Shown here one piece after another: positions 50,025 to 63,339 of a stretch of DNA of 64,000 bases; the stretch's first letter is position 1; the number at the start of each line of letters is the position of its first letter. The position numbers and the translations under genes were made by a program. The DNA is from Nocardioides abyssi. GTDB lineage: Bacteria; Actinomycetota; Actinomycetes; Propionibacteriales; Nocardioidaceae. The stretch covers positions 124,001 through 188,000 of the forward strand of contig NZ_JAUHJR010000006.1 in the NCBI RefSeq assembly GCF_030412915.1, read 5' to 3'. Under the pieces are notes generated by a model. That model was not told the origin of the DNA. It saw only the letters and a list, made by a program, of their open reading frames with translations, and did no database searches.

Positions 50025-50471
50025 ATGCCTACCGTGGAGAAGATCGCCCGCACCGACGCCGGCCTGGCGTCGGAGCTGCGGCTGTCGGTGATGCGCCTGC
50101 GTCGCCGGCTCGCCAGCGAGCGCCACCCCGACAACGAGCTCTCGATCGCCCACATGGGCGTCCTGGGCTGCCTCTACCGCACCGACGGGCTCACCATCGG
50201 CGAGCTCGCGGCCGCGGAGCGGGTGCAGCCGCCGAGCATGACCCGCACGGTCAACGGCCTCGAGGAGCGCGGCTACGTCACCCGCCGCCCGCACGAGTCC
50301 GACGGCCGGCTGGTCGTCGTCGAGCTCTCCGACAAGGGCCGCACGATCGTGCTCGCCGACCGCCGCCGCCGCGACGAGTGGCTGGCCCGCCGGTTGCGCG
50401 ACCTGACCCCCGACGAACGCGCGGTCCTGCGCCGGGCCGCCCCGATCCTGGAAAGACTGGCCAACGCTTGA
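50025..50471 (+). CDS. MarR-family transcriptional regulator
   Basis: 148 residues from ATG 50025; an in-frame ATG at 50007 is an alternative. Winged-helix motif SIAHMGVLGCLYRTDGLTIGELAAAERVQPPSMTRTVNGLEERGYVTRR, then a wing ESDGRLVVVELSDKG. Dimerisation helices flank it. MarR regulators usually repress an adjacent exporter and are relieved by small phenolic ligands. The MFS gene downstream starts within the stop codon, so both are one operon. Ligand is unknown. Confidence 0.88.
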   Translation: MPTVEKIARTDAGLASELRLSVMRLRRRLASERHPDNELSIAHMGVLGCLYRTDGLTIGELAAAERVQPPSMTRTVNGLEERGYVTRRPHESDGRLVVVELSDKGRTIVLADRRRRDEWLARRLRDLTPDERAVLRRAAPILERLANA

Positions 50472-51772
50472 GCCCCACCTTCCGCTCCCTCGCGAACCCC
50501 AACTACCGCCTCTACGCCACCGGCGCCGTCGTCTCCAACACCGGCACCTGGATGCAGCGCGTGGCCCAGGACTGGTTGGTGCTGCACCTGGCCGTGAACG
50601 GCGGCACCGCCGTCGGCATCACGACCGGTCTGCAGTTCCTGCCCGCCCTGCTCCTCTCGCCCTTCGCCGGCGTCGTCGCCGACCGCTTCCCCAAGCGCAA
50701 GCTGCTGCAGATCACCCAGGTGATGATGGCCGTGCCGGCCTTCCTCCTCGGCCTGCTCGCGGTCACCGGCGTCGCCGAGGTCTGGCACGTCTACGTGCTG
50801 ACGCTGGTCTTCGGCATCGGCACCGCGATGGACGCCCCTGCGCGCCAGTCGTTCGTGAGCGAGATCGTCACCGACGAGGACCTCACCAACGCCGTGGGCC
50901 TCAACTCCGCGTCCTTCAACGCCGCGCGCATCGTCGGTCCGGCGATCGCCGGCGTGCTCATCGGCGCGCTGGGCGGCGGCACCCAGGCGACCGGCTGGGT
51001 GATCATGGCCAACGCGGTCACCTACCTCGCGCCGGTGCTCGCGCTGCGCGGCATGGACCCCTCCCGCCTGCGCTCGGCCCCCACGCAGAGCCGCACGCCC
51101 GGCATGGTCCGCGAGGGGGTGCGGTACGTCGCCGGGCGGCCGGACCTGGTGCTCGTGCTGGTCGTGGTCTTCGTCGTCGGCACCTTCGGCCTGAACTTCC
51201 AGATGACCTCGGCGCTGATGGCCACCGACGTGTTCGGCAAGGGCGCGACCGAGTACGGCCTGCTCGGCACCTTCATGGCCGTCGGCTCGCTCACCGGCGC
51301 CCTGCTCGCCGCCCGTCGCCCGGTCGTGCGGCTGCGGCTGGTGGTCGGCGCGGCGGTCCTCTTCGGGCTCGCCGAGGTCGTGGCCGGCCTGCTGCCGACG
51401 TACCTCGTCTTCGCGGTGTGGATGCCGGTCCTCGGGCTCTCGGCGCTGACGATGATCACGGCCGCCAACACCCTGATGCAGGTGGCGACCGCGCCCGAGC
51501 TGCGCGGCCGGGTGATGGCGCTCTACCTGATGATCTTCATGGGCGGCACGCCGCTCGGTGCGCCGGTCGTCGGCTGGGTCGGGGAGACCTTCGGGGCCCG
51601 CTGGACCCTGGTCGGGGGAGGGGGCATCACGCTGGTCGGCGTGGGCCTCGCGATCCTGTGGTACGTCACCCGCTCCGGGGGCCTCGCGCGCGTTTTGACC
51701 CCGGTCGGGGCGCCGGGTAGCCTCGTTCCTCGTGTCTGGGACAACCAGGCCGTTGCGCGTGCTCAGAAGTAG
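50468..51772 (+). CDS. MFS exporter (DHA3-like), co-transcribed with MarR
   Basis: 434 residues starting at TTG 50468, which overlaps the MarR stop as TTGA. The N-terminal SLANPNYRLYATGAVVSNTGTWMQRVAQDWLVLHL is characteristic of DHA3-type exporters. VVADRFPKRKLLQITQ is the motif A region, and about 12 helices follow. The pairing with MarR suggests drug or phenolic efflux. The promoter of the str operon lies inside the 3' end of this gene. Confidence 0.87.
   Translation: MSPTFRSLANPNYRLYATGAVVSNTGTWMQRVAQDWLVLHLAVNGGTAVGITTGLQFLPALLLSPFAGVVADRFPKRKLLQITQVMMAVPAFLLGLLAVTGVAEVWHVYVLTLVFGIGTAMDAPARQSFVSEIVTDEDLTNAVGLNSASFNAARIVGPAIAGVLIGALGGGTQATGWVIMANAVTYLAPVLALRGMDPSRLRSAPTQSRTPGMVREGVRYVAGRPDLVLVLVVVFVVGTFGLNFQMTSALMATDVFGKGATEYGLLGTFMAVGSLTGALLAARRPVVRLRLVVGAAVLFGLAEVVAGLLPTYLVFAVWMPVLGLSALTMITAANTLMQVATAPELRGRVMALYLMIFMGGTPLGAPVVGWVGETFGARWTLVGGGGITLVGVGLAILWYVTRSGGLARVLTPVGAPGSLVPRVWDNQAVARAQK
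51695..51723 (+). promoter_or_regulatory. str operon promoter inside the upstream gene
   Basis: TTGACC (51695-51700) and TAGCCT (51718-51723) are separated by exactly 17 bp. This is the best sigma-70-type promoter in the window. It implies a leader of about 230 nt before rpsL; the 51773-51964 stretch has no gene. Confidence 0.75.
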
Positions 51773-51964
51773 TCGGCGGGAACGGACCGTCGACATCAGG
51801 CACGCAAAGCCCCGCCACCGCCTCGGTGGTGGCGCCGTGCCGGGCGACACGCCCGACCTCGGGGGCGAGCAGCGCCGGTTGGGAGCACCACCCGGCACAC
51901 CAGCATCACACCGTGCGCAGCACCGTGCCGCGCACTGAGAGTCGACAAGAAGGGGAACCACCCG

Positions 51965-52339
51965 GTGCCCACCATCAATCAGCTGGTCCGCAAGGGCCGC
52001 CAGGACAAGGTGTCGAAGAACAAGACGCCTGCCCTGAAGGGCTCGCCGCAGCGCCGAGGCGTCTGCACGCGCGTCTACACCACGACCCCGAAGAAGCCGA
52101 ACTCCGCCCTCCGCAAGGTCGCCCGCGTGCGCCTGTCGAGCGGCGTCGAGGTCACGGCGTACATCCCGGGCGTGGGCCACAACCTGCAGGAGCACTCGAT
52201 CGTGCTCGTGCGCGGCGGCCGGGTGAAGGACCTCCCCGGTGTCCGCTACAAGATCATCCGCGGCACGCTCGACACCCAGGGCGTGAAGAACCGCAAGCAG
52301 GCCCGCAGCCGTTACGGCGCGAAGAAGGAGAAGAGCTGA
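51965..52339 (+). CDS. rpsL: 30S ribosomal protein S12
   Basis: 124 residues from GTG 51965. Complete S12 with [17 protein letters not shown] and the [12 protein letters not shown] loop. Lys43 and Lys88, the positions mutated in streptomycin resistance, are wild type. First gene of the str operon. AAGAAGGGGAACC upstream serves as SD. A single bp separates its stop from the rpsG ATG. Confidence 0.98.
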   Translation: MPTINQLVRKGRQDKVSKNKTPALKGSPQRRGVCTRVYTTTPKKPNSALRKVARVRLSSGVEVTAYIPGVGHNLQEHSIVLVRGGRVKDLPGVRYKIIRGTLDTQGVKNRKQARSRYGAKKEKS

Positions 52340-52340
52340 C

Positions 52341-52811
52341 ATGCCGCGCAAGGGTCCGGCCCCGAAGCGGCCGATCGACGTCGACCCGGTCTACGGGTCG
52401 CAGCTGGTCTCCCAGCTCGTCTCCAAGGTGCTGATCGACGGCAAGAAGCAGGTCGCGCAGCGCATCGTCTACTCCGCGCTCGAGGGCTGCCGCGAGAAGA
52501 CCGGTACCGACCCCGTCGTCACGCTCAAGCGTGCGATGGACAACGTCAAGCCGGCCATCGAGGTCAAGTCCCGCCGCGTCGGCGGCGCGACCTACCAGGT
52601 CCCGATCGAGGTCAAGGGCACGCGCGGCACCACGCTCGCGCTGCGCTGGCTCGTCGGCTACGCGCAGGACCGTCGTGAGAAGACGATGTCCGAGCGCCTG
52701 ATGAACGAGATCCTCGATGCGTCCAACGGCCTCGGTGCCGCGGTGAAGAAGCGCGAGGACACCCACAAGATGGCCGAGTCCAACAAGGCCTTCGCGCACT
52801 ACCGCTGGTGA
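52341..52811 (+). CDS. rpsG: 30S ribosomal protein S7
   Basis: 156 residues, the normal bacterial length. The start [19 protein letters not shown] and the [14 protein letters not shown] and [10 protein letters not shown] segments are typical. S7 organises the 3' domain of 16S rRNA and is the usual autoregulator of the str operon. It lies 1 bp after rpsL; fusA follows after 77 bp. Confidence 0.98.
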   Translation: MPRKGPAPKRPIDVDPVYGSQLVSQLVSKVLIDGKKQVAQRIVYSALEGCREKTGTDPVVTLKRAMDNVKPAIEVKSRRVGGATYQVPIEVKGTRGTTLALRWLVGYAQDRREKTMSERLMNEILDASNGLGAAVKKREDTHKMAESNKAFAHYRW

Positions 52812-52888
52812 CCTCGAGCGGGGGCGGCTCGGGCCGCTCCCGCTCCACCTGCGACCACCAAACTTCTCTCAAGGGACGCTGAACCAAC

Positions 52889-55000
<2,112 letters not shown>

Positions 55001-55006
55001 TCCTCG

Positions 55007-55042
55007 CCGGTTCCCCGGGCACCGCGGTGCCCGGGGAGCCGG
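55007..55042 (+). promoter_or_regulatory. 36-bp near-perfect palindrome between fusA and tuf
   Basis: The perfect 24-bp core runs from CCCCGGGCACCG (55013) to CGGTGCCCGGGG (55036). The flanks extend it to 18-bp arms with one G-U wobble. The gap has no T-run. It may attenuate read-through from fusA or protect the fusA 3' end; tuf is usually expressed more than fusA. Confidence 0.55.
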
Positions 55043-55101
55043 ACCTCGGCACCACCCAGCTAGTACGAGTCAAGTAACAACCACACCAGGAGGAGCCCAC
55101 C

Positions 55102-56295
<1,194 letters not shown>

Positions 56296-56327
56296 TCCCC
56301 GCGGTCGCTGACCGCACCTGACACACC

Positions 56328-56364
56328 AGATCGGTCCCGGACCCTCGTGGTCCGGGGCCGATCT
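56328..56364 (+). terminator. tuf transcription terminator
   Basis: 16-bp arms AGATCGGTCCCGGACC (56328-56343) and GGTCCGGGGCCGATCT (56349-56364), with one T-G wobble, a 5-nt loop and a TTT run after the stem. This is a typical intrinsic terminator. Confidence 0.85.
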
Positions 56365-56399
56365 GTTTCTCCACCCGCAGCACGGCCCCGGAAGGAAGC

Positions 56400-57122
56400 A
56401 TGGAGCGCCCCGTCACCCCCGCCCGCCCGCACCACAAGCTGACCGAGGACGGTCGGCGGATGCGGGAGGTGCTCAGCTACTCGCGTCGCGGGAGCCGGTT
56501 CACCCCCCGCCAGGCCGAGGCGTGGGCCGCCCACCAGGAGCGGTGGGTCATCCCCGACGAGGCCGTCGACAAGCCCGACTTCACCCTCGAGCACTGGTTC
56601 GGGCGGCGCGCCCCGCTGGTCGTCGAGATCGGCTCCGGGGTCGGCGAGGCGACCGCCCCGCTCGCCGCCGCCCGCCCGGCGTACGACGTGCTGGCCTTCG
56701 AGGTCTGGCGTCCCGGCATCGCCGACACGCTGTGGAAGCTCGACGAGGCCGGCGCCGACAACGTGCGGCTGTGCGGCGTCGACGCGGTGTGGTCGATGGA
56801 GCACCTGCTGGGGGAGGGGAGCGTCGAGGAGCTGTGGACGTTCTTCCCCGACCCCTGGCGCAAGACCCGCCACCACAAGCGCCGGCTGGTCTCGCCCGAC
56901 TTCGCGCGGCTCGCGGCGAGCCGGCTGCGCCCGGGCGCGGCCTGGCGGCTGGCCACCGACTGGGCCGACTACGCCGAGCAGATGCTGGAGGTGCTCGACG
57001 CCGAGCCGGCGCTCGAGGGCGGCGTGGTCGAGCGCTGGGCCGAGCGCCCGGTGACCCGCTTCGAGCGCAAGGGCGTCGAGGCCGGCCGCACCATCACCGA
57101 CCTGTGCTACCGACGCGCCTGA
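56400..57122 (+). CDS. trmB: tRNA (guanine-N7-)-methyltransferase
   Basis: 240 residues with SD GGAAGGAAG. Methylates G46 of tRNA. SAM motif VEIGSGVGEATAPLA (about 78-92) and the family signature FPDPWRKTRHHKRRLV (about 149-164), then AWRLATDWADYAEQML. The first 50 residues are basic (RREVLSYSRRGSR-type), a normal extension in actinobacteria. It lies after the tuf terminator and so probably uses its own promoter. Confidence 0.93.
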   Translation: MERPVTPARPHHKLTEDGRRMREVLSYSRRGSRFTPRQAEAWAAHQERWVIPDEAVDKPDFTLEHWFGRRAPLVVEIGSGVGEATAPLAAARPAYDVLAFEVWRPGIADTLWKLDEAGADNVRLCGVDAVWSMEHLLGEGSVEELWTFFPDPWRKTRHHKRRLVSPDFARLAASRLRPGAAWRLATDWADYAEQMLEVLDAEPALEGGVVERWAERPVTRFERKGVEAGRTITDLCYRRA

Positions 57123-57173
57123 GCGGCGTGTCGGACCACCGGGCGGCCCACGGGCGGGGTAGTGCCCAGGAAT

Positions 57174-57202
57174 TTGGTCCCGTCCGTGTTCTCTGCCAAG
57201 AT
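57174..57202 (+). promoter_or_regulatory. Candidate S10 operon promoter
   Basis: TTGGTC (57174-57179), a 17-bp spacer and CAAGAT (57197-57202) form a moderate sigma-70-like match, about 330 nt before rpsJ. The leader also has a small hairpin, CCCGACG/CGTCGGG (57341-57357). The 57123-57530 stretch has no gene. Confidence 0.4.
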
Positions 57203-57530
57203 GGTCCGGTTGCTCCGGCGGGTCGCCGGGGTGCGGCACATCTTGACTTCTGAATCGCGTCTCCTCACCCCCGGTCCGCCGGGCTGGGAACGAGTTCGGG
57301 TGTCGGTCGTGCGCCGCACCGGATCAGGAGACCCGATCAGCCCGACGAACCGTCGGGTGCCAGCACCAGAACCCAGCAGGATCCCGGTCCTGTGTCACGT
57401 CCAGAGGTCGCGACACGCCCGACCGCGGGGGCCGGGGTCGGAGTGGTGGGGCCAGGGCGGGACAGACCCAAACCGGGGGACGTCCCGGGACATGCACGCG
57501 GCAGATGAGAAGTAAGGACGAGAGAGACCT

Positions 57531-57839
57531 ATGGCGGGACAGAAGATCCGCATCAGGCTCAAGGCCTATGACCACGAGGTGATCGACACCTCGGCGCGGA
57601 AGATCGTTGACACGGTGACCCGCACGGGCGCCCGCGTGGCCGGCCCGGTGCCGCTGCCGACGGAGAAGAACGTCTTCGTCGTCATCCGCTCGCCGCACAA
57701 GTACAAGGACTCCCGCGAGCACTTCGAGATGCGCACCCACAAGCGCCTCATCGACATCATCGACCCCACGCCGAAGACCGTCGACTCGCTCATGCGTCTC
57801 GACCTCCCGGCCGGCGTCGACATCGAGATCAAGCTCTGA
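57531..57839 (+). CDS. rpsJ: 30S ribosomal protein S10
   Basis: 102 residues. Typical start [17 protein letters not shown] and loop [23 protein letters not shown]10 is also NusE, a transcription antitermination factor. First gene of the S10 operon; SD GAGAGA is upstream. rplC follows 11 bp later. Confidence 0.98.
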   Translation: MAGQKIRIRLKAYDHEVIDTSARKIVDTVTRTGARVAGPVPLPTEKNVFVVIRSPHKYKDSREHFEMRTHKRLIDIIDPTPKTVDSLMRLDLPAGVDIEIKL

Positions 57840-57850
57840 GGTCTGACGAG

Positions 57851-58522
57851 ATGACTATCGAACGCAACGTGAAGGGCCTGCTGGGCACCAAGCTCGGCAT
57901 GACCCAGCTCTGGGACGAGAACAACCGCGTCGTCCCGGTGACCGTGGTCGCCGCGACCACCAACGTCGTCACCCAGGTCCGCACCCCCGAGACCGACGGC
58001 TACAACGCCGTCCAGGTCGGGTTCGGCGAGATCGAGGGCCGCAAGGTCACCAAGCCGCAGGCCGGGCACTTCGCCAAGGCCGGCACCACCCCCCGCCGCC
58101 ACCTGCTGGAGATCCGCACGGCCGACGCCACGTCGTACACCGTGGGCCAGGAGCTCTCCGTCGACACCTTCGCCGCGGGCGACGAGGTCGACGTGACGGG
58201 CACCAGCAAGGGCAAGGGCTTCGCCGGCACGATGAAGCGCCACGGCTTCTCCGGTGTCTCCGCCTCGCACGGCGCGCACCGCAACCACCGCAAGCCGGGC
58301 TCCATCGGCGCCTGCGCGACGCCGGGCCACGTCTTCAAGGGCACGCGGATGTCGGGCCGCATGGGCAACGACACCGTCACGACCCAGGGCATGACCGTCC
58401 ACGCGGTCGACGCCGAGAAGGGCCTGATCCTGCTCAAGGGCGCCGTCCCCGGCCCCAAGGGCGGCCTCGTGCTCGTCCGCTCGGCCGCCAAGAGCACCGT
58501 CACTACTGGCAAGGAGGCGTGA
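57851..58522 (+). CDS. rplC: 50S ribosomal protein L3
   Basis: 223 residues. [19 protein letters not shown] at the N-terminus, and the central extended loop with [17 protein letters not shown] and MSGRMGND. L3 starts 23S rRNA assembly and sits near the peptidyl transferase centre. The Gln-methylation site region HRKPGSIG is intact. Confidence 0.98.
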   Translation: MTIERNVKGLLGTKLGMTQLWDENNRVVPVTVVAATTNVVTQVRTPETDGYNAVQVGFGEIEGRKVTKPQAGHFAKAGTTPRRHLLEIRTADATSYTVGQELSVDTFAAGDEVDVTGTSKGKGFAGTMKRHGFSGVSASHGAHRNHRKPGSIGACATPGHVFKGTRMSGRMGNDTVTTQGMTVHAVDAEKGLILLKGAVPGPKGGLVLVRSAAKSTVTTGKEA

Positions 58523-58524
58523 GC

Positions 58525-59196
58525 ATGCCCGCCAAGACCGTGAAGGTCGACCTTCCTGCCGAGATCTTCGACGTTGCCGTCAACGTCCCGCTGATCCACC
58601 AGGTCGTCGTCGCCCAGCAGGCTGCCGCCCGTCAGGGCACGCACGCCACCAAGACCCGTGGGGAGGTCCGCGGTGGTGGCCGCAAGCCCTACAAGCAGAA
58701 GGGCACCGGTCGCGCCCGCCAGGGCTCGACCCGCGCGCCGCAGTTCGCCGGCGGTGGCACCGTCCACGGCCCGCAGCCGCGCAGCTACGACCAGCGCACC
58801 CCCAAGAAGATGAAGGCCGCCGCCCTGCGCGGTGCCCTCTCCGACCGGGCGCGCAACGGCCGCATCCACGTGGTCGACGGTCTCGTCGAGGGCACCACGC
58901 CCTCGACCAAGGCCGCCATCGCCGCGCTGGGCGGCCTCGCCGACCGCACCCGCTTCCTCGTGGTCCTCGAGCGCACCGACACCGTCACCTGGCTGTCGCT
59001 GCGCAACGCCCCCGAGGTGCACATCGTCGCCGTCGACCAGCTCAACACGTACGACGTGCTGGCCTCCGACGACGTGGTCTTCACCCAGGGCGCGTACGAC
59101 GCGTTCGTCACCGGTGCCGCCCGCGCCTCCGAGCGCAAGGCCACCATCGTCGAGGCCCCGGCCGTCGACGCGCAGAACGAGGAGGCCTCCAAGTGA
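58525..59196 (+). CDS. rplD: 50S ribosomal protein L4
   Basis: 223 residues from ATG 58525, chosen over GTG 58519 because the AAGGAGG SD (58511-58517) is then 7 nt away. The exit-tunnel loop [19 protein letters not shown] is intact; this is where macrolide resistance changes usually fall. L4 also autoregulates the S10 operon in many bacteria. Confidence 0.97.
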   Translation: MPAKTVKVDLPAEIFDVAVNVPLIHQVVVAQQAAARQGTHATKTRGEVRGGGRKPYKQKGTGRARQGSTRAPQFAGGGTVHGPQPRSYDQRTPKKMKAAALRGALSDRARNGRIHVVDGLVEGTTPSTKAAIAALGGLADRTRFLVVLERTDTVTWLSLRNAPEVHIVAVDQLNTYDVLASDDVVFTQGAYDAFVTGAARASERKATIVEAPAVDAQNEEASK

Positions 59197-59498
59197 GCAC
59201 CCTGCACAAGGACCACCGCGACGTCCTGCTCGCGCCGGTCGTCTCGGAGAAGAGCTACGGGCTCCTCGACGCGAACAAGTACACGTTCCTGGTGCGCCCC
59301 GACGCCAACAAGACCGAGATCAAGATCGCGGTCGAGAAGATCTTCGGCGTCAAGGTCACCTCCGTGAACACGATCAACCGCCCCGGCAAGACGCGCCGCA
59401 CCCGCACGGGCCTTGGCAAGCGCAAGGACACCAAGCGCGCGATCGTCAGCCTCGCCGAGGGCCACCGCATCGACATCTTCGGAGGTCCGGTCTCCTGA
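59193..59498 (+). CDS. rplW: 50S ribosomal protein L23
   Basis: 101 residues from GTG 59193, overlapping the rplD stop by 4 bp. [25 protein letters not shown] is typical. L23 lines the exit tunnel and docks trigger factor and SRP. Confidence 0.97.
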   Translation: MSTLHKDHRDVLLAPVVSEKSYGLLDANKYTFLVRPDANKTEIKIAVEKIFGVKVTSVNTINRPGKTRRTRTGLGKRKDTKRAIVSLAEGHRIDIFGGPVS

Positions 59499-59529
59499 CC
59501 GGGCACCCAGGACTAGAGGACTGAGCTAA

Positions 59530-60366
59530 ATGGCTATCCGCAAGTACAAGCCGACCACCCCGGGCCGTCGTGGCTCGTCGGTCGCCGACTTCGTCGAGAT
59601 CACCCGGACCACGCCGGAGAAGTCGCTGACGCGGCCGCTGCCCAAGAAGGGCGGCCGCAACAACCAGGGCCGGATCACCACCCGGCACCAGGGCGGCGGT
59701 CACAAGCGTGCCTACCGGATCATCGACTTCCGTCGCTACGACAAGGACGGCGTGCCCGCCAAGGTCGCGCACATCGAGTACGACCCGAACCGCACCGCGC
59801 GCATCGCGCTGCTGCACTACGCCGACGGCGAGAAGCGCTACATCATCGCGCCGAAGGGCCTGACGCAGGGCACCGCGGTCGAGTCCGGCCCGAACGCCGA
59901 CATCAAGCCCGGCAACAACCTGCCCCTGCGCAACATCCCGGTCGGCTCGACGATCCACTGCGTCGAGCTCCGCCCCGGCGGCGGCGCGAAGATCGCCCGC
60001 TCCGCCGGCAACAGCGCCCAGCTGGTCGCCCGTGAGGGCAGCCGCGCCACGCTGCGCATGCCCTCGGGCGAGATGCGCTTCGTCGACGTGCGCTGCCGCG
60101 CGACGGTCGGCGAGGTCGGCAACGCCGAGCAGTCGAACATCAACTGGGGCAAGGCCGGCCGCATGCGCTGGAAGGGCAAGCGCCCGACCGTCCGCGGTGT
60201 CGTGATGAACCCGGTCGACCACCCGCACGGTGGTGGCGAGGGCAAGACCTCGGGTGGTCGTCACCCGGTGTCCCCCTGGGGCAAGCCCGAGGGCCGCACG
60301 CGCAAGCGCAAGGCCTCCGACTCCCAGATCATTCGTCGCCGCAAGTCCGGCAAGGGTAGGAAGTAA
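59530..60366 (+). CDS. rplB: 50S ribosomal protein L2
   Basis: 278 residues, near the E. coli length of 273. Contains [30 protein letters not shown] and the C-terminal [21 protein letters not shown] motif that is needed for peptidyl transfer. The SD GAGGACTGAG precedes the ATG. Confidence 0.98.
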   Translation: MAIRKYKPTTPGRRGSSVADFVEITRTTPEKSLTRPLPKKGGRNNQGRITTRHQGGGHKRAYRIIDFRRYDKDGVPAKVAHIEYDPNRTARIALLHYADGEKRYIIAPKGLTQGTAVESGPNADIKPGNNLPLRNIPVGSTIHCVELRPGGGAKIARSAGNSAQLVAREGSRATLRMPSGEMRFVDVRCRATVGEVGNAEQSNINWGKAGRMRWKGKRPTVRGVVMNPVDHPHGGGEGKTSGGRHPVSPWGKPEGRTRKRKASDSQIIRRRKSGKGRK

Positions 60367-60371
60367 CTGAC

Positions 60372-60653
60372 ATGCCTCGCAGCCTGAAGAAGGGCCCCTT
60401 CGTCGACGACCACCTGATGAAGAAGGTGGACGCCGAGAACGACAAGGGCAGCCACAACGTCATCAAGACCTGGTCGCGCCGCTCGATGATCGTCCCGGCG
60501 ATGATCGGTCACACGATCGCCGTCCACGACGGTCGCAAGCACGTGCCGGTCTTCGTGACCGACTCGATGGTCGGCCACAAGCTCGGGGAGTTCGCTCCCA
60601 CCCGCACCTACCGCGGGCACGTCAAGGAAGACCGGAAGGGACGCCGTCGATGA
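60372..60653 (+). CDS. rpsS: 30S ribosomal protein S19
   Basis: 93 residues. [18 protein letters not shown] and [11 protein letters not shown]-type core ([23 protein letters not shown]). Binds 16S rRNA in the head with S13. The stop overlaps the rplV ATG by 4 bp. Confidence 0.98.
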   Translation: MPRSLKKGPFVDDHLMKKVDAENDKGSHNVIKTWSRRSMIVPAMIGHTIAVHDGRKHVPVFVTDSMVGHKLGEFAPTRTYRGHVKEDRKGRRR

Positions 60654-61090
60654 GTGTCACCGAACGTCAGCGCACGAGCGCGCGCCGCGAGTCGCTCCTC
60701 GGCGACCAGCCGGGCGCCTTCGCCAGCGCCCGCTTCACGCGGATCACGCCGATGAAGGCCCGCCGCGTCGTGGACATGGTCCGCGGCATGGCCGTCGACG
60801 AGGCCCTGGCCCTCCTGCAGTTCGCGCCGCAGGCCGCCTCGGAGACCGTCTACAAGGTCCTCGAGAGCGCCGTCGCCAACGCCGAGACCACCGAGGGCCT
60901 CGACCGGGCCGACCTGGTCGTCTCGGTCGCCCTGGTGGACGAGGGTCCGACCATGAAGCGGTGGCGCCCCCGCGCCCAGGGTCGTGCGACGCGCATCAAC
61001 AAGCGCACGAGCCACATCACGCTGGTCGTCCAGCCGGCTGCCGTGGTCGCGGAGAAGAAGACCGCCCGGAAGAACGGAAAGAGTGCCTGA
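60650..61090 (+). CDS. rplV: 50S ribosomal protein L22
   Basis: 146 residues, longer than E. coli (110). The first 24 residues (up to LLGDQPGAF) and a basic Lys-rich tail after [11 protein letters not shown] account for the extra length, as in other actinobacteria. Core motif [20 protein letters not shown] and the tunnel hairpin [17 protein letters not shown] are intact. The stop overlaps the rpsC start. Confidence 0.96.
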   Translation: MSVTERQRTSARRESLLGDQPGAFASARFTRITPMKARRVVDMVRGMAVDEALALLQFAPQAASETVYKVLESAVANAETTEGLDRADLVVSVALVDEGPTMKRWRPRAQGRATRINKRTSHITLVVQPAAVVAEKKTARKNGKSA

Positions 61091-61929
61091 TGGGCCAGAA
61101 GATCAACCCGAACGGCTTCCGCCTCGGCATCTCCACCGACCACAAGTCGCGGTGGTACGCCGACAAGCTGTACAAGTCCTACGTCGGCGAGGACGTCGCG
61201 ATCCGCAAGCTGCTCTCCAAGGGCATGGAGCGGGCCGGCATCTCCAAGGTCGAGATCGAGCGCACGCGTGACCGCGTCCGGGTGGACATCCACACCGCGC
61301 GTCCCGGCATCGTCATCGGCCGCCGCGGCGCCGAGGCCGACCGCATCCGCGGCGAGCTCGAGAAGCTGACCGGCAAGCAGGTCCAGCTCAACATCCTCGA
61401 GGTCAAGAGCCCCGAGGTCGACGCGCAGCTGGTCGCCCAGGGCGTCGCCGAGCAGCTCTCCGGTCGTGTGCAGTTCCGTCGTGCCATGCGCAAGGCGATG
61501 CAGACCACGATGCGCTCGGGTGCCAAGGGCATCCGGATCCAGTGCTCGGGCCGGCTCAACGGCGCCGAGATGTCGCGCACGGAGTTCTACCGCGAGGGCC
61601 GCGTGCCCCTGCACACCCTCCGCGCCGACATCGACTACGGCTTCTACGAGGCCCGCACGACCTTCGGCCGCATCGGCGTGAAGGTCTGGATCTACAAGGG
61701 CGAGGTCGCCGGCACCCGTGCCGAGCGCCAGGCCCAGGCCGCAGCCCGCGCCGGTGTCCCCGGCCGCGGCGGCCGTCCGACCCGTGGCGGCGACCGCCCG
61801 AGCCGTGGCTCGCGCGGTGACCGTCCCACCCGTTCCGACCGTGGCGGCGACGCCCCGGCCGTGACCGAGGCGCCGGCCGGCGGCGACACCGCCCAGGCCA
61901 CGACCCCGGCCGAGACCCAGGAGGGCTGA
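61090..61929 (+). CDS. rpsC: 30S ribosomal protein S3
   Basis: 279 residues from ATG 61090, against about 233 in E. coli. KH domain ([16 protein letters not shown]) and C-terminal S3 domain ([12 protein letters not shown]-type, here [16 protein letters not shown]) are complete to about residue 215. The extra tail is Arg/Gly/Asp-rich with [20 protein letters not shown], probably disordered and rRNA-contacting. The upstream frame extension was rejected because it reads through rplV. Confidence 0.96.
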   Translation: MGQKINPNGFRLGISTDHKSRWYADKLYKSYVGEDVAIRKLLSKGMERAGISKVEIERTRDRVRVDIHTARPGIVIGRRGAEADRIRGELEKLTGKQVQLNILEVKSPEVDAQLVAQGVAEQLSGRVQFRRAMRKAMQTTMRSGAKGIRIQCSGRLNGAEMSRTEFYREGRVPLHTLRADIDYGFYEARTTFGRIGVKVWIYKGEVAGTRAERQAQAAARAGVPGRGGRPTRGGDRPSRGSRGDRPTRSDRGGDAPAVTEAPAGGDTAQATTPAETQEG

Positions 61930-61933
61930 CCTC

Positions 61934-62353
61934 ATGCTGATGCCCCGTCGTGTCAAGCACCGCAAGCAGCACCACCCCAAGCGGACCGGTATGGCCAAGG
62001 GTGGCACCACGCTCGCGTTCGGTGAGTTCGGCATCCAGGCGATCGAGGGTCACTACGTGACCAACCGCCAGATCGAGTCGGCGCGTATCGCGATGACGCG
62101 CCACATCAAGCGTGGCGGCAAGGTGTGGATCAACATCTACCCCGACCGCCCGCTGACCAAGAAGCCGGCCGAGACCCGCATGGGTTCCGGCAAGGGCTCC
62201 CCCGAGTGGTGGGTGGCGAACGTCAAGCCCGGCCGCGTCATGTTCGAACTCTCCGGTGTCACCGAGGACGTCGCCCGCGAGGCCATGCGCCGCGCGATGC
62301 ACAAGCTCCCGATGAAGTGCCGGTTCATCTCGCGAGAGGCGGGTGAATTCTGA
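61934..62353 (+). CDS. rplP: 50S ribosomal protein L16
   Basis: 139 residues. [22 protein letters not shown], then the Arg-81-region loop [23 protein letters not shown]16 supports A-site tRNA and is a target site of evernimicin resistance. The stop overlaps the rpmC ATG by 1 bp. Confidence 0.98.
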   Translation: MLMPRRVKHRKQHHPKRTGMAKGGTTLAFGEFGIQAIEGHYVTNRQIESARIAMTRHIKRGGKVWINIYPDRPLTKKPAETRMGSGKGSPEWWVANVKPGRVMFELSGVTEDVAREAMRRAMHKLPMKCRFISREAGEF

Positions 62354-62598
62354 TGGCCAACAGCACCAAGGCCCACGAGCTCGACGAGCTCAACGACGTC
62401 GACCTCGAGGCGAAGCTGCGCGAGGCCAAGGAGGAGCTGTTCAACCTCCGATTCCAGGCGGCCACCGGCCAGCTGGAGAGCCACGGCCGGCTCCGCACGG
62501 TCAAGAAGGACATCGCCCGGATCTACACCGTGGTGCGCGAGCGCGAGCTCGGCATCCGCACCGCGCCCGGGACCGACAACGAGGATGGTGCCGCATGA
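62353..62598 (+). CDS. rpmC: 50S ribosomal protein L29
   Basis: 81 residues, with an N-terminal helix [27 protein letters not shown] and [13 protein letters not shown] motif, then [17 protein letters not shown]. The last 12 residues are a short tail. The stop overlaps the rpsQ ATG by 4 bp. Confidence 0.96.
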   Translation: MANSTKAHELDELNDVDLEAKLREAKEELFNLRFQAATGQLESHGRLRTVKKDIARIYTVVRERELGIRTAPGTDNEDGAA

Positions 62599-62870
62599 GC
62601 GAGCAGACCCCGACCGCGGAGCGCAGCTCCCGCAAGGTCCGCGAGGGCCTGGTCGTCAGCGACAAGATGGACAAGACCGTGGTCGTGTCCGTCGAGGACC
62701 GCGTCAAGCACGCGCTGTACGGCAAGGTCCTGCGCCGCACGAGCAAGCTCAAGGCGCACGACGAGGCCAACGAGTGCGGCATCGGCGACCGCGTGCTCCT
62801 CATGGAGACCCGCCCGCTGTCCGCGACCAAGCGCTGGCGCGTCGTCCAGATCCTCGAGAAGGCCAAGTAG
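62595..62870 (+). CDS. rpsQ: 30S ribosomal protein S17
   Basis: 91 residues from ATG 62595. [23 protein letters not shown] and a C-terminal [12 protein letters not shown] are typical. Primary 16S rRNA binder. A 97-bp gap with a short GC palindrome (62880-62891) separates it from rplN, marking the S10-spc boundary. Confidence 0.97.
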   Translation: MSEQTPTAERSSRKVREGLVVSDKMDKTVVVSVEDRVKHALYGKVLRRTSKLKAHDEANECGIGDRVLLMETRPLSATKRWRVVQILEKAK

Positions 62871-62967
62871 CACCCTCCCCGCCCGCCGGCGGGAGGTCCA
62901 CGACAAGTTCGGCCAGGCTCGTCGACCGTGAGTCGTCGAGAACCGGCACGACAACCAGGAGAAACTG

Positions 62968-63336
62968 ATGATCCAGCAGGAGTCGCGACTCAAGGTCGCC
63001 GACAACACCGGTGCGAAGGAGATCCTCTGCATCCGTGTTCTCGGTGGCTCGGGTCGGCGCTACGCCGGTATCGGCGACGTCATCGTCGCCACCGTGAAGG
63101 ACGCGATCCCCGGTGGCAACGTCAAGAAGGGTGACGTCGTCAAGGCCGTCATCGTGCGCACCGTCAAGGAGCGCCGCCGTGCCGACGGCTCGTACATCCG
63201 CTTCGACGAGAACGCCGCCGTGATCCTCAAGAACGACGGCGAGCCGCGAGGCACGCGCATCTTCGGCCCCGTGGGCCGCGAGCTGCGCGAGAAGAAGTTC
63301 ATGAAGATCATCTCGCTCGCGCCGGAGGTGCTCTGA
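62968..63336 (+). CDS. rplN: 50S ribosomal protein L14
   Basis: 122 residues, the standard length. [33 protein letters not shown] and the C-terminal [23 protein letters not shown] are typical. It contributes to the 30S-50S bridge. SD AGGAGAAA is upstream; this begins the spc gene set. Confidence 0.98.
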   Translation: MIQQESRLKVADNTGAKEILCIRVLGGSGRRYAGIGDVIVATVKDAIPGGNVKKGDVVKAVIVRTVKERRRADGSYIRFDENAAVILKNDGEPRGTRIFGPVGRELREKKFMKIISLAPEVL

Positions 63337-63339
63337 GCC

